Program-made: the position numbers and the translations under genes | The notes under the pieces: model-generated | What the model saw: only the letters and a program-made list of their open reading frames with translations | Told to the model about the DNA's origin: nothing | The model's database searches: none | Assembly: GCA_001805205.1 (NCBI GenBank) | Contig: MHER01000174.1 | Span: forward strand, 1-12,098 | Origin: Nitrospirae bacterium RIFCSPLOW2_12_42_9 | GTDB lineage: Bacteria > Nitrospirota > 9FT-COMBO-42-15 > HDB-SIOI813 | Reading direction: 5' to 3' | DNA length: 12,098 nucleotides | Shown: in pieces, positions 1 through 7,993 of the stretch | Position numbering within the stretch: position 1 is the first letter of the stretch | Layout: each line of letters opens with the position of its first letter

Positions 1-511
1 CATTTATGGCATTTATCCTGCGGGCCGTCTTCCTGACCTCATGCCCGATCCTCCTCATATAGGACTCATCAGAGGCTGCCATCAACAATGTGTCCAATAA
101 TATCTCAAATCTCTTTGCAGCGGCATCAACTGTACCTGATACTGTCATAAATGCATAACCCCTGGCATCAAGCCTCCTCAACATCGTATCATGATGTATC
201 TCAGGGAATCTTACACCCCATACATTCCTTTCTGTCACCTCAACAGAAACCTCCCTTTTCGCTGCAAAGGCTGCTGACAAGACCCCTTCTCTCCCCTCTA
301 TCCCGAGGGCATAAAAAAGGTCAGAGGCAGCATCCTGCATCTTACCCCTCAAATCATATCTTTCAGATATCACCTCTTTGTATACACTCATAAGTTTTTT
401 AACAAGGGCACTCCTCTTATCCTCGAGGATACCTGCACCCCTCTCTGCTGTGGCAATCTGAGAGCGCAAGTTCAGAAGATTCATCCTGTTAGGGCTTATT
501 CGTTCCCGCAT
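1..511 (-). CDS. atpD: V/A-type ATPase subunit D (central shaft), cut by the left edge
   Basis: Subunit D forms the long coiled-coil of the rotor shaft that turns inside the A3B3 head. My translation gives 170 residues before the window ends. It opens [18 protein letters not shown], the family's N-terminal P-(T/N)-R-x-x-LL-x-L pattern, continues with [18 protein letters not shown], and reaches the conserved C-terminal helix motif [15 protein letters not shown] at the edge. Family members are about 200 to 225 residues, so roughly 30 to 55 residues are missing. I chose ATG 511 because TGGAG (519-523) lies 7 nt upstream and because the internal ATG at 484 would remove the conserved PNR segment. 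The gene starts inside the end of atpB, overlapping it by 23 bp, which suggests translational coupling. Identity is seen in the sequence and fits the operon order; function is family knowledge. Confidence 0.93.
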   Translation of the reverse strand, partial: MRERISPNRMNLLNLRSQIATAERGAGILEDKRSALVKKLMSVYKEVISERYDLRGKMQDAASDLFYALGIEGREGVLSAAFAAKREVSVEVTERNVWGVRFPEIHHDTMLRRLDARGYAFMTVSGTVDAAAKRFEILLDTLLMAASDESYMRRIGHEVRKTARRINAIN

Positions 512-1901
512 AATATTTCTCCATTATTTCCGGTCTTACCCTCGAGAATCTATCCTCAGGGAAGCGGCGTAACATATCCCATCCACAATCCAGCGACTCT
601 GTGATATTCCTGGTTGTATCACCCTGATTTATATAACCCATCTCAAAATTATCTGCAAATCTCAACAGTAACCTGTCTGCTTCAGAAAGCCCCTCTTCAC
701 CTACTATAGAGGCCACCCGTCTGAGATCCCTTCCCTGGGCATAAAAGGCATAGAGTTGGTCAGCAAGCTCTCTGTGGTCTTCCCTCGTCTTTCCATCACC
801 AATCCCAAGGTTCATAAGGCGTGACAAACTCGGTAATACATCTATTGGAGGGTACACCCCTTTCCTGTGGAGTTCTCTCGACAGGACTATCTGTCCCTCA
901 GTAATGTACCCGGTCAGGTCCGGTATGGGATGGGTAATGTCATCATCTGGCATTGTGAGTATAGGGATCTGTGTTATTGAACCCTTAGCCCCTCTGATGC
1001 GTCCTGCCCTTTCATAAATCGTAGCAAGGTCTGTATACATATAACCCGGATATCCCCTTCGGCCTGGTATCTCTTCCCTTGCAGTTGCGACCTCTCTTAA
1101 CGCCTCACAATAGTTTGTCATATCTGTAAGGATGACAAGTACATGGAAGCCATGCTCAAATGCGAGATATTCTGCAGTGGTCAGGGCGAATCTCGGAGTC
1201 AGTAACCTCTCGATTGCAGGGTCTTCAGCAAGATTCAGGAATATAACACTGAGATGGAGTGTGGCCCCGCGCTCAAACTCTTCTATGAAAAATGATGCCT
1301 CCCTGAAGGTGATTCCTATTCCGGCAAACACGATGGCAAACCTCTCCCCTTCTCCCACCACCATCGATTGACGGAGTATCTGACCTGCAATCTCTTTAGC
1401 AGGAAGACCGGATGCAGAGAAGATAGGTAGTTTCTGCCCCCTCACAAGGGTATTCAGGCCATCAATTGCAGAGATACCTGTCTGGATAAAATCAGAGGGT
1501 TCACCCCTTGACACAGGATTGATAGGATAGCCTGTGATACTTGCACGCCTTTCAGGGATGATATCCGGCATACCATCAATGGGCCTTCCGATACCGTCAA
1601 ACCTACGGCCCAGTATATCAGGAGTTAAATTTACCTTTGCCACACTCTCAGTAAAACAGATTTCAACATCGTGTATACTCAGACCTGTTGTCTCTTCCAG
1701 TACCTGTATAACTACATGTTCCTCAGAAACCTCTATGACCTGCCCCTTCTTCTCCTCCCTCTCAGGTAAGACTATCCTGACCATCTCACCTATAGAAACA
1801 TTTAAGGCCCGCTCAACAAAGAGGAGCGGCCCGACGATCTTTTCTGTTGTCCTGTATTTTCTGGTAAGCAGATCCATATCCCTTGTTTTTGTTACTCCCA
1901 T
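489..1901 (-). CDS. atpB: V/A-type ATPase subunit B (non-catalytic nucleotide-binding subunit)
   Basis: Subunit B alternates with A in the cytoplasmic hexamer and contributes to the interfacial nucleotide sites. The 470-residue product is full length for the family. A beta-barrel domain comes first (about 20-90), followed by the family signature around residues 131-175: [19 protein letters not shown], then [12 protein letters not shown], which replaces the P-loop as expected for B. The segment VLPSLSRLM holds Arg361, the expected arginine finger reaching into the neighbouring A site. The start at ATG 1901 lies 13 nt after the atpA stop with only a weak ribosome site. ATG 1877 (MDLLTRKYR), preceded by AAGGGAT, would begin closer to the usual family N-terminus and is a real alternative. 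The last codons overlap atpD. Confidence 0.97.
   Translation of the reverse strand: MGVTKTRDMDLLTRKYRTTEKIVGPLLFVERALNVSIGEMVRIVLPEREEKKGQVIEVSEEHVVIQVLEETTGLSIHDVEICFTESVAKVNLTPDILGRRFDGIGRPIDGMPDIIPERRASITGYPINPVSRGEPSDFIQTGISAIDGLNTLVRGQKLPIFSASGLPAKEIAGQILRQSMVVGEGERFAIVFAGIGITFREASFFIEEFERGATLHLSVIFLNLAEDPAIERLLTPRFALTTAEYLAFEHGFHVLVILTDMTNYCEALREVATAREEIPGRRGYPGYMYTDLATIYERAGRIRGAKGSITQIPILTMPDDDITHPIPDLTGYITEGQIVLSRELHRKGVYPPIDVLPSLSRLMNLGIGDGKTREDHRELADQLYAFYAQGRDLRRVASIVGEEGLSEADRLLLRFADNFEMGYINQGDTTRNITESLDCGWDMLRRFPEDRFSRVRPEIMEKYYAGTNKP
519..523 (-). promoter_or_regulatory. Ribosome binding site deciding the atpD start
   Basis: The minus strand reads TGGAG, 7 nt before ATG 511. 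It lies within the last codons of atpB and supports 511 over the internal ATG at 484. Confidence 0.6.
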
Positions 1902-1914
1902 TCCAGGTTAATTC

Positions 1915-3624
1915 TTACAGTCTGTTCATAATCTCTTCTGTCACTGCAGGGAATTTCTCTCCAGGCATATTCTTCAAATCCTTCAGGATCATCTTTCTCT
2001 CCATAGTAAATATCTCATCTGTGTCACGCCCCTCTCCAAGTTCCTTTAAGGCTATCTCATAAAACCTGGAGAATATCTTTAACATCGAATACTGTTTTCC
2101 CATAGGACAGAAGGCGTCTACCGGTGAATACGGGGACTGCTGCAGTAAGTTTTCACGTATCAAATGCCCTGTCTCCACAACAATCCTGTCCTGATCCCGA
2201 AGGGCATCCGGGCCTATAAGCTGGACAATGTCCTGTAGTTCTTCCTCTTTCTGAAGTAAGGACATAAGCCACCTTCTCATCTCCGGCCAATCATCAGCAA
2301 CATTTTCCCTGAACCAGTCATCAAGCTGATACAGACTGAAACTCCTCCCCCAGCTTATTGCAGGAAAGTGCCTCCTCCTTGCAAGATTGGTATCCAGTGC
2401 CCACATTGCGCCTGTTACCCGCAGTGCGCTTTGAGTGACCGGCTCAGAGAAATCCCCACCCGGTGGTGATATGGCTGTGCAAATTGTAATGGAACCCCTC
2501 CTGTTTCCATCATCCGTACATTCAATCATGCCAGCACGTTCATAAAAGGATGCAAGTCTTGAGGCAAGATACATTGGGAATCCCTCCTCGCCCGGCAGCT
2601 CTTCCAGTCTGCCGGAGATTTCCCTCATTGCCTCTGCCCATCTCGATATACTATCAGCAAGTATTGCCACATTGTAGCCCATATCCCTGTAGTATTCACC
2701 AATAGTGATACCTGTATATATAGACGCCTCACGGGCCGCAACAGGCATATTGGATGTATTGACTACAAGGACTGTCCTGTCCATGAGCAGATATCCTGTA
2801 TACGGATCAATGAGTTCCGGAAAGTATGTCAATACCTCTGCTATCTCATTACCCCTCTCCCCGCACCCTATATAGATAATCACATCTGATTTTGCAAATT
2901 TGGCGAGGGTCTGCTCAAGGACTGTCTTTCCTGTACCAAATCCACCTGGTATGATGACACTACCGCCTGATGCAACTGGAAATAGTGTGTCGATTATGCG
3001 TTGGCCCGTAATGAATGGGGTGTGAGATGTGATCTTCTTTTTAAAAGGCCTTGGCCTTCGTACAGGCCATTTTTGAATAAGCCTGATATCCCTGCCATCC
3101 TCAAGTATGGCAACCTTATCTTCAATAAGTAAATCAGTCTCTGCTATATCTTTTATAATACCTCTAAACCCTTGTGGAACCATTACCCTATGAATAATAC
3201 TGGTGGTCTCCTGGATCGCACCGATTATATCCCCTTCCTCTACTGCATCTCCTGGATTTACCGTTGGGGTAAAGTGCCATCTCCTGGATCGATTAAGCGA
3301 TGGCAGGGCAACACCGGTCGGGATAAAACTTTTATATTCACCGGCGATCTCTGCAAGCGGTCTCTGTATACCATCAAATATTGAAGAAAGAAGCCCAGGG
3401 CCAAGCTCAATGCATAATTGTTCCCCTGTATCAATTATCTCTTCGCCCATCTTAAGTCCATAAGTATCCTCATAGACCTGTATAGTTGCAGAATCACCCT
3501 CTATTCGTATAACCTCACCGATTAGCCTCATTCCGCCTACATAGACGAGATTATACATCCCGGACTTTCGCATGCCCTTCGCCACAACTGTGGGGCCTGA
3601 TATCTTAGTGATAATCCCTGACAA
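1915..3624 (-). CDS. atpA: V/A-type ATPase subunit A (catalytic)
   Basis: Subunit A binds and hydrolyses, or synthesises, ATP in the cytoplasmic head. The 569-residue product matches the usual length of about 580. In order: N-terminal barrel (1-75), the A-type insertion domain that F-type beta lacks (about 115-190), P-loop GGFGTGKT (227-234), the catalytic glutamate in GCGERGNE (Glu256), and Walker B VAILADSISRW with Asp324. The first codon is TTG, not ATG; the translation begins SGIITKISGPTVVAKGM. A strong site AAGGAG lies 10 nt upstream, and the next in-frame ATG is internal to the conserved barrel. The gap from the atpF stop is 6 nt. The enzyme may run as an ATP synthase or as an ATP-driven ion pump; the sequence does not decide this. 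Confidence 0.97.
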   Translation of the reverse strand: MSGIITKISGPTVVAKGMRKSGMYNLVYVGGMRLIGEVIRIEGDSATIQVYEDTYGLKMGEEIIDTGEQLCIELGPGLLSSIFDGIQRPLAEIAGEYKSFIPTGVALPSLNRSRRWHFTPTVNPGDAVEEGDIIGAIQETTSIIHRVMVPQGFRGIIKDIAETDLLIEDKVAILEDGRDIRLIQKWPVRRPRPFKKKITSHTPFITGQRIIDTLFPVASGGSVIIPGGFGTGKTVLEQTLAKFAKSDVIIYIGCGERGNEIAEVLTYFPELIDPYTGYLLMDRTVLVVNTSNMPVAAREASIYTGITIGEYYRDMGYNVAILADSISRWAEAMREISGRLEELPGEEGFPMYLASRLASFYERAGMIECTDDGNRRGSITICTAISPPGGDFSEPVTQSALRVTGAMWALDTNLARRRHFPAISWGRSFSLYQLDDWFRENVADDWPEMRRWLMSLLQKEEELQDIVQLIGPDALRDQDRIVVETGHLIRENLLQQSPYSPVDAFCPMGKQYSMLKIFSRFYEIALKELGEGRDTDEIFTMERKMILKDLKNMPGEKFPAVTEEIMNRL

Positions 3625-3630
3625 TTTCAG

Positions 3631-3960
3631 TTATCTCCTTATCTTTACATAGAATCCCAGGGCCCGCTGTAAGACCCTCTCTATATACTCCTCTTCCTTC
3701 CCCGCTTCTCTCCACGATTTAACAGATGGGATGCTGATGAAGATAGGTAATATACTCTCTTCTATCTTCCTGTGAAGAGATTCCGGGAGATTTCCTGAAT
3801 ATTCATCGCTGTACGCTACAATCTCATACTCCCTGTTTCTAAGAAACTTCTTGATATAGTCCTCTGCCTCTTGATGCGATAAGACGCTGTAGGCATCAAC
3901 ACCTGCGAGCCGGAACCCGAGGGCAGTATCAGGATCTGTTATTATTGCGACCCTTGCCAT
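3631..3960 (-). CDS. atpF: V/A-type ATPase subunit F (shaft-associated)
   Basis: Subunit F is a small Rossmann-like protein bound to D in the central stalk; in relatives it modulates ATPase activity. The 109-residue product begins MARVAIITDPDTALGFRLAGV, which carries the family's T-A-L-G-F-R-L-A-G motif. It continues with EYEIVAYSDEY and ILPIFISIPS, equivalent to the usual second and third beta strands. An upstream in-frame ATG (3999) would add 13 residues (MLFNLYFWLYFWD). That stretch is encoded by a repeated 12-bp unit and the arm of an inverted repeat, so I reject it as coding. The ribosome site before 3960 is poor (GGGAT immediately upstream), which is odd beside its neighbours. The gene is separated from atpC by the palindromic element. 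Confidence 0.93.
   Translation of the reverse strand: MARVAIITDPDTALGFRLAGVDAYSVLSHQEAEDYIKKFLRNREYEIVAYSDEYSGNLPESLHRKIEESILPIFISIPSVKSWREAGKEEEYIERVLQRALGFYVKIRR
3635..3640 (-). promoter_or_regulatory. Shine-Dalgarno of atpA, embedded in the end of atpF
   Basis: AAGGAG on the minus strand sits in the last codons of atpF, 10 nt before a TTG start. It justifies the TTG start and makes A translation likely to follow F termination. Confidence 0.7.
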
Positions 3961-3963
3961 ATC

Positions 3964-3987
3964 CCAAAAATAGAGCCAAAAATAGAG
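3964..3987. repeat. Perfect tandem duplication of a 12-bp unit before atpF
   Basis: CCAAAAATAGAG occurs twice head to tail on the plus strand (3964-3975 and 3976-3987). It sits between the atpF start codon and the left arm of the palindromic element, whose arm begins inside the second copy. It may be replication slippage or a scar of insertion. Confidence 0.8.
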
Positions 3988-4134
3988 ATTGAACAGCAAA
4001 GGAATCAGTTGCCGCTCATTCTCGGCGGGCGTCCTGCCCGCGTCCGAGGTCAGCGTCTAATCTCACCATCCTGGTGAGACTTTACGACGCTGAAATCCGC
4101 TATATCTGACTCCTTTGCTGTTCAATCTCTGTTT
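3980..4134. repeat. Nested inverted-repeat element between atpC and atpF (MITE-like or structured RNA)
   Basis: The outer arms are 28 nt each (3980-4007 and 4107-4134) and match as inverted repeats at 26 of 28 positions; the core is GATTGAACAGCAAAGGA. Between them lie two internal hairpins. The first is 4021-4048: GCGGGC pairs with GCCCGC, extended by CTCG with CGAG. The second is 4050-4093: TCAGCGTC pairs with GACGCTGA and encloses the perfect hairpin TCTCACCA-TCC-TGGTGAGA (4061-4079). The predicted RNA is a long stem topped by two arms. ATATCC at 3959-3964 and GGATAT at 4138-4143 could extend the stem over the atpF start codon. No transposase gene lies nearby. It may be a non-autonomous mobile repeat, a structured RNA of the operon, or both; I cannot tell from one copy. 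Confidence 0.85.
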
Positions 4135-4148
4135 CATGGATATCAATT

Positions 4149-5198
4149 TTATATAAGTATAAGGCTCTCCACTTCTCCCTGCGGGAGGTTATAGTGGATA
4201 CCCCTTATCATGGTCCTTAGATTTATAACCTCATTGGTCTTTCTCCATATATAACTTATCACAAGTCCGATGTGGAGGGGGTCCTTATGTGGAAGTCTTT
4301 TAGCATGGTTTAATATTTCGTAATCCATCCACCTTTCAACCTGCAAGAGAGGGTTTGTTATACGTGATTGTGCAGAGAATCTATCCCAGTGCATCTTCCA
4401 CACAGCCCTGTCAATCATGGCCATACACTCGCTTACGCCCCTCCCCTTCACGATCTTTTTATATATCTCCAAAGAGAGCAGACTTCCCCCTTCAATAAAG
4501 TATCCAAAGGCATCCTCTGAATGTAATCCACCTTCTGCCATCTTGATTGAGGCAATGAGGTTATATCTGTCAATGAGCATCCTTATTGTATCTTCCACTA
4601 TTGCACTATTCAGTCCCCTCTCCCTGGATGACTTTATTCTGTTTATCGCATCTTTGAAAAATGCCTTCTCCAATTCCACCTCTCCTTTAAACAGATTCCC
4701 CTCATTGAAATTCCTGATCTTCTTAAGCGATGAAACATAAGTATATCTCAGGGTAAATAGCATATCTATCATGGCCTGGACAGATGGTTGCTTATACACC
4801 TCCCTGAGCATCCCCTCATCGAGGCTTCCTGCCGGGACTGTCGCAGAAAGGGCCTCATCTGAAGGGATATTATTCAGTTTCCCCCTGACAAGGGTCTTAA
4901 TATTAAAGAGATCCCACCGTGATAACAAAATATCTATCAAGGTGCTATCATCCCCTTTAAAAAAAGAGAGGATCTTTTTCATGGAAACAGAGAGGGAGGT
5001 CCTGAAGGTCGTATCCATTGTATAAATCAAAGGCCCTTCAACCCATTCACTAAAATAGAAACCGTAGGTGGTCTTTTTAAGGTAGCCTGCGGCTGCGGAG
5101 AGTTCACGAAAGGATAATATCTCTCTCAGTTGTCCCTCATTGAGGAGATCCCCCTCCATTGACCGTATCCGTGCATTGATATATGCATAATCAGGCAT
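4149..5198 (-). CDS. atpC: V/A-type ATPase subunit C (d-type, rotor coupling)
   Basis: Subunit C is the funnel-shaped protein that seats the D/F shaft on the ring of K subunits. The 349-residue product has the usual length and begins PDYAYINARIRSMEGDLL, the typical Y-x-N-A-R-I-R-x-M opening. It is mainly helical. A segment near the middle, LLSRWDLFNIKTLVRGKLN, and the C-terminal segment YIWRKTNEVINLRTMIRG are the family's repeated W-D-x-x-N and K-x-x-E-x-x-N-L-R patterns. No transmembrane segment is seen. The start overlaps the end of atpE by 8 bp and has no obvious Shine-Dalgarno, so it is probably translated by coupling. Confidence 0.95.
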   Translation of the reverse strand: MPDYAYINARIRSMEGDLLNEGQLREILSFRELSAAAGYLKKTTYGFYFSEWVEGPLIYTMDTTFRTSLSVSMKKILSFFKGDDSTLIDILLSRWDLFNIKTLVRGKLNNIPSDEALSATVPAGSLDEGMLREVYKQPSVQAMIDMLFTLRYTYVSSLKKIRNFNEGNLFKGEVELEKAFFKDAINRIKSSRERGLNSAIVEDTIRMLIDRYNLIASIKMAEGGLHSEDAFGYFIEGGSLLSLEIYKKIVKGRGVSECMAMIDRAVWKMHWDRFSAQSRITNPLLQVERWMDYEILNHAKRLPHKDPLHIGLVISYIWRKTNEVINLRTMIRGIHYNLPQGEVESLILI

Positions 5199-5796
5199 TG
5201 TTCTTATCAGTAAACAATATCTCCCTTAACTGAGGCATCATATCTTCCCTGACCTTATCAAATCTGCTCCAGAGGGTGTTTATTATTGATATACTATTAT
5301 CATAAGATGATATCTTGACACCGGCATTTATCCTGTCATCTTCCTTAACAGATAAAACTTCACAACCGGTAAGACTGATATCCTTTAAAATATCCTTAAC
5401 CAGGGGGCAGTCCCTGCTGTTTGCAATTACATGGACCTTCCCTTTTACCTCCTGTAAGCCTTCTATAAGTAAATTCTTTAAAATTGAAGGGTATGCCGGA
5501 CCCTCTATGGTGGAATGAAAGGCATTCTCCACCTCTTTAAACACATCATCCACTACTTCCCCTTTTGCAGCATAAATATATGCGTTCCCTCTGTGCCTGG
5601 CCTTATTTAATTCTTTAACCCTGTATTCATCAAGGTCTTTTTTAACATTGCTGAATGCCCTCGCCTTCAGGTCTTCTATCATGTTTCCAAGTCCAGTAAG
5701 CATGGCGTCGGCCTTTTTCCGGGCCTCTGCAAGGATATCTTCCCTCCTCTTCTCCGCCTCCTTTATTATGTGGTCTATAAGGACATCATAGGACAT
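5191..5796 (-). CDS. atpE: V/A-type ATPase subunit E (peripheral stalk)
   Basis: Subunit E pairs with the small G/H subunit to form the peripheral stalks that hold the head against rotation. The 201-residue product has a charged N-terminal coiled-coil (about 1-75, IIKEAEKRREDILAEARKKA) and a mixed alpha/beta C-terminal head that binds the A3B3 crown. The segment DDRINAGVKISS (about 155-165) resembles the conserved G-G-x-x-x strand of the family in a degenerate form. It starts 4 nt after the atpK stop and overlaps atpC by 8 bp at its end. Confidence 0.92.
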   Translation of the reverse strand: MSYDVLIDHIIKEAEKRREDILAEARKKADAMLTGLGNMIEDLKARAFSNVKKDLDEYRVKELNKARHRGNAYIYAAKGEVVDDVFKEVENAFHSTIEGPAYPSILKNLLIEGLQEVKGKVHVIANSRDCPLVKDILKDISLTGCEVLSVKEDDRINAGVKISSYDNSISIINTLWSRFDKVREDMMPQLREILFTDKNNA

Positions 5797-5800
5797 ATCT

Positions 5801-6022
5801 TCACCGAGGCGTTGAGAGTATAATCACTGCTGTGACAAACCCGAGAATAACCAGTGTCTCCGGTATAACAAGGAGTATCAATATCCTCCCTATGAGTTCA
5901 GGCTTTTCTATCAGCGCACCAATACCTGCAGCACCGATCTTAGCCTGGGCAATAGCAGTAGCTATTGCAGCAAGTCCAATCGCAAGACCAGCACCAATTG
6001 CCATCAATCCAAGTTCCATCAT
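5801..6022 (-). CDS. atpK: V/A-type ATPase subunit K (membrane rotor ring, c-type proteolipid)
   Basis: Many copies of this protein form the ion-carrying rotor ring in the membrane. The 73 residues make one hairpin: a glycine- and alanine-rich helix (about 4-37), the polar loop EKPELIG (39-45), and a second helix carrying the ion-binding glutamate Glu55 in IPETLVILG. It has a single hairpin, not the doubled four-helix form of Enterococcus NtpK. Gln26 lies 15 residues before the loop proline, and Thr56 follows the glutamate; both positions act as Na+ ligands in known sodium rings. ATG 6022 overlaps the atpI stop by 4 bp (ATGA), with GGTGG upstream. A second ATG follows immediately at 6019. Confidence 0.95.
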   Translation of the reverse strand: MMELGLMAIGAGLAIGLAAIATAIAQAKIGAAGIGALIEKPELIGRILILLVIPETLVILGFVTAVIILSTPR

Positions 6023-7959
6023 ATCACCACCTTTCTCCCTCTTCCAAAGGGTTTGTACTCTACCCCGCCGGGATAGAAGAATTTATCAAAAAACTCCACG
6101 TAATGGAGCCTTAAAGTCTGGATCGCCGGTGCATATACCCCCACTACTAAATTTATAATATGAAAGAATATCCCTATGATAATACCGAGGACAATGCTCC
6201 TTGGCATCGCAGTAAGCCTGTTCGCAATAGAGGCAAGAAAGATAGAGGCAGCGCCAAACCCCATAATCCTTGCATATGAGAGGATATTAACAATCAGCTT
6301 TATTGCATCAAATGGGGCAATCCACTTTTCAAGGAAAAAGAGTGCAGCAATTATCCCTATTGCAAGTAATACCATTATGCGTAATAAACCTCCGGGCAGG
6401 AGACCGGATGCGGCTGCTGCTGCACCAAAGATGGAAAAGACAAAGAACATCTTGAGGATCCGCACAATCGCCTCATTCGCCTCTCTCCTCTTAAAAGAGA
6501 TAATAACACCTATAAGAAGGCCGAGTGATATATGAAGCCCGCCGATTATAATCGAGAATATGAGGAAAGGGATCAGTGCCACAGACCGGTCAATATAGTG
6601 GTGAAGACCAATGTATCTGCCAAGGTCTCCAAAGAGTTCTCCAAATATGACCCCGAAAAATATTGTGAAGAGTGAACTGAGCATTAATACACTGCTCATA
6701 TCTCTGATTGTCTCATTACCTCTCCACCGCCACCTCACAAAGAAAGATACAAGAAAAATGATCATCCCGTATCCCATGTCACCGAGGATAAGCCCGAAGA
6801 AGACAGGAAAGAACATGGCCAGAAGTGGTGTAGGATCAAATGTCCCATATTTGGGGAGTGCCAAAAACCTTGTCAGCGCCTCAAAGGGTCTGATAACTCC
6901 TGGATTACTGAGCAATACAGGGGTAATCTCTATTTCAGTCCTGGCCGGAGTTAATATCCTTATGATAACCATATCATTGAATCGCTTCCTGATATTATCT
7001 ATAAATGGGTGTGTACTCTTCTCCGGTATCCATCCACAGAGGTAGAAGGTATCCTTTGTCCCGTAAAGAGCGGAGAAAATCTCCATTTGTCTTAAACGCT
7101 CCTCAATAATATTAAAACACCTGATGAATTCATCATATTTCTCAAAAGCCAGTTGCTTTAAAGTATTTTCAAGTCCCTTCATATCCAAAGGTAATTCATC
7201 CTTTTTCTGCATAATTGTCCGGAGGGCTTCCATTAATGGCATATCAGCCAGGTCTGCGGGCATCCTTAGTTCACTTATATTTTCCATATGAAATAGTCTC
7301 TTTATCTCAGGTGCAAATTCCTTTGGATATACGACTACACATGCCATTAACTCTTCATCTACATCTTTTTTAAAGATTTCATACCTGCCATCTGTAACAC
7401 GCTGGATGGCCTCTTCGAGGAGCGGCAGAGGGGATTCTCTTTTATAGAGAGTAATACCGGTGTAGTCTCTAAAAGGGCTTTCAGGGATAAGCTCCATAAG
7501 AGGGGATAAGGAATTGAGTATTTTCTCATATCTGGTATACAGGGAGAGTTGTTGTTCTATCTCCTTAATCTCCTGGTTCAGATTATCAACTGAGATACTT
7601 ATCCTTTCTATAGATGCCTTAGCCTCAGTGGTTCCAATCTCTTCATGCTTATTAGTGATAGAATGCTGTTTAAAGAAATCATGTTGTATACTTCCGGGAA
7701 TGTCCCCGCTATGAACTCTAATATACAGGGGCTTAATTGTGTTAAGAGTCCTCCTTGCAAGGGCAAGCACCCTTTCCAGTTCTGCCATCTCATTCTTCTG
7801 CTCTAAAGAGAGGGTTAACTTCCTTATGTATGGGGTGTCCTTAACATATTCAGGCGGGGTTTCAATATGCAGTACTCCGGCCTCATATATATACGCCATT
7901 ATCTCCTGGAGAAGACTATGCGGGCCGATAACAGAGACCTTCGACATCTTGATTATCAT
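6019..7959 (-). CDS. atpI: V/A-type ATPase subunit I (a-type membrane stator)
   Basis: Subunit I forms the static ion half-channels beside the K ring and anchors the peripheral stalks. The 646-residue product has an N-terminal cytoplasmic arm with coiled-coils (about 1-365). A C-terminal membrane domain follows, with about seven to eight hydrophobic segments from FDPTPLLAMFFPVFFG onward. The motif NILSYARIMGFG carries the essential arginine (Arg564), and the C-terminal stretch TLRLHYVEFFDKFF is typical. I choose ATG 7959 (MIIKMSKVSVIG) because GAGG lies 9 nt upstream and the conserved N-terminus begins there. ATG 7947 is possible. The frame is open up to ATG 8004, but those 15 extra residues would be encoded partly by a palindromic repeat and do not resemble the family. 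Confidence 0.95.
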   Translation of the reverse strand: MIIKMSKVSVIGPHSLLQEIMAYIYEAGVLHIETPPEYVKDTPYIRKLTLSLEQKNEMAELERVLALARRTLNTIKPLYIRVHSGDIPGSIQHDFFKQHSITNKHEEIGTTEAKASIERISISVDNLNQEIKEIEQQLSLYTRYEKILNSLSPLMELIPESPFRDYTGITLYKRESPLPLLEEAIQRVTDGRYEIFKKDVDEELMACVVVYPKEFAPEIKRLFHMENISELRMPADLADMPLMEALRTIMQKKDELPLDMKGLENTLKQLAFEKYDEFIRCFNIIEERLRQMEIFSALYGTKDTFYLCGWIPEKSTHPFIDNIRKRFNDMVIIRILTPARTEIEITPVLLSNPGVIRPFEALTRFLALPKYGTFDPTPLLAMFFPVFFGLILGDMGYGMIIFLVSFFVRWRWRGNETIRDMSSVLMLSSLFTIFFGVIFGELFGDLGRYIGLHHYIDRSVALIPFLIFSIIIGGLHISLGLLIGVIISFKRREANEAIVRILKMFFVFSIFGAAAAASGLLPGGLLRIMVLLAIGIIAALFFLEKWIAPFDAIKLIVNILSYARIMGFGAASIFLASIANRLTAMPRSIVLGIIIGIFFHIINLVVGVYAPAIQTLRLHYVEFFDKFFYPGGVEYKPFGRGRKVVI

Positions 7960-7968
7960 GTTAAGCTG

Positions 7969-7972
7969 CCTC
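7969..7972 (-). promoter_or_regulatory. Ribosome binding site supporting the atpI start at 7959
   Basis: GAGG on the minus strand, 9 nt before ATG 7959 and downstream of the palindrome. ATG 8004 lies inside the palindrome and has no comparable site. Confidence 0.5.
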
Positions 7973-7993
7973 GAGTTACATCGTAAAGCGGGG

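Noticed and set aside
151..393. Plus-strand 80-codon frame near the left edge
   Set aside because: It lies entirely antisense to subunit D, whose conserved motifs are read on the minus strand.
1534..1911. Plus-strand 125-codon frame
   Set aside because: Antisense shadow of subunit B; no family likeness and no separate signals.
4063..4137. A 24-codon minus-strand frame inside the C-F element starting MKQRLNSKG
   Set aside because: It has no ribosome site, is composed wholly of repeat arms and hairpins, and resembles nothing; best explained as chance.
6611..7045. Plus-strand 144-codon frame
   Set aside because: Antisense shadow of the subunit I gene, whose domain structure is clear on the other strand.
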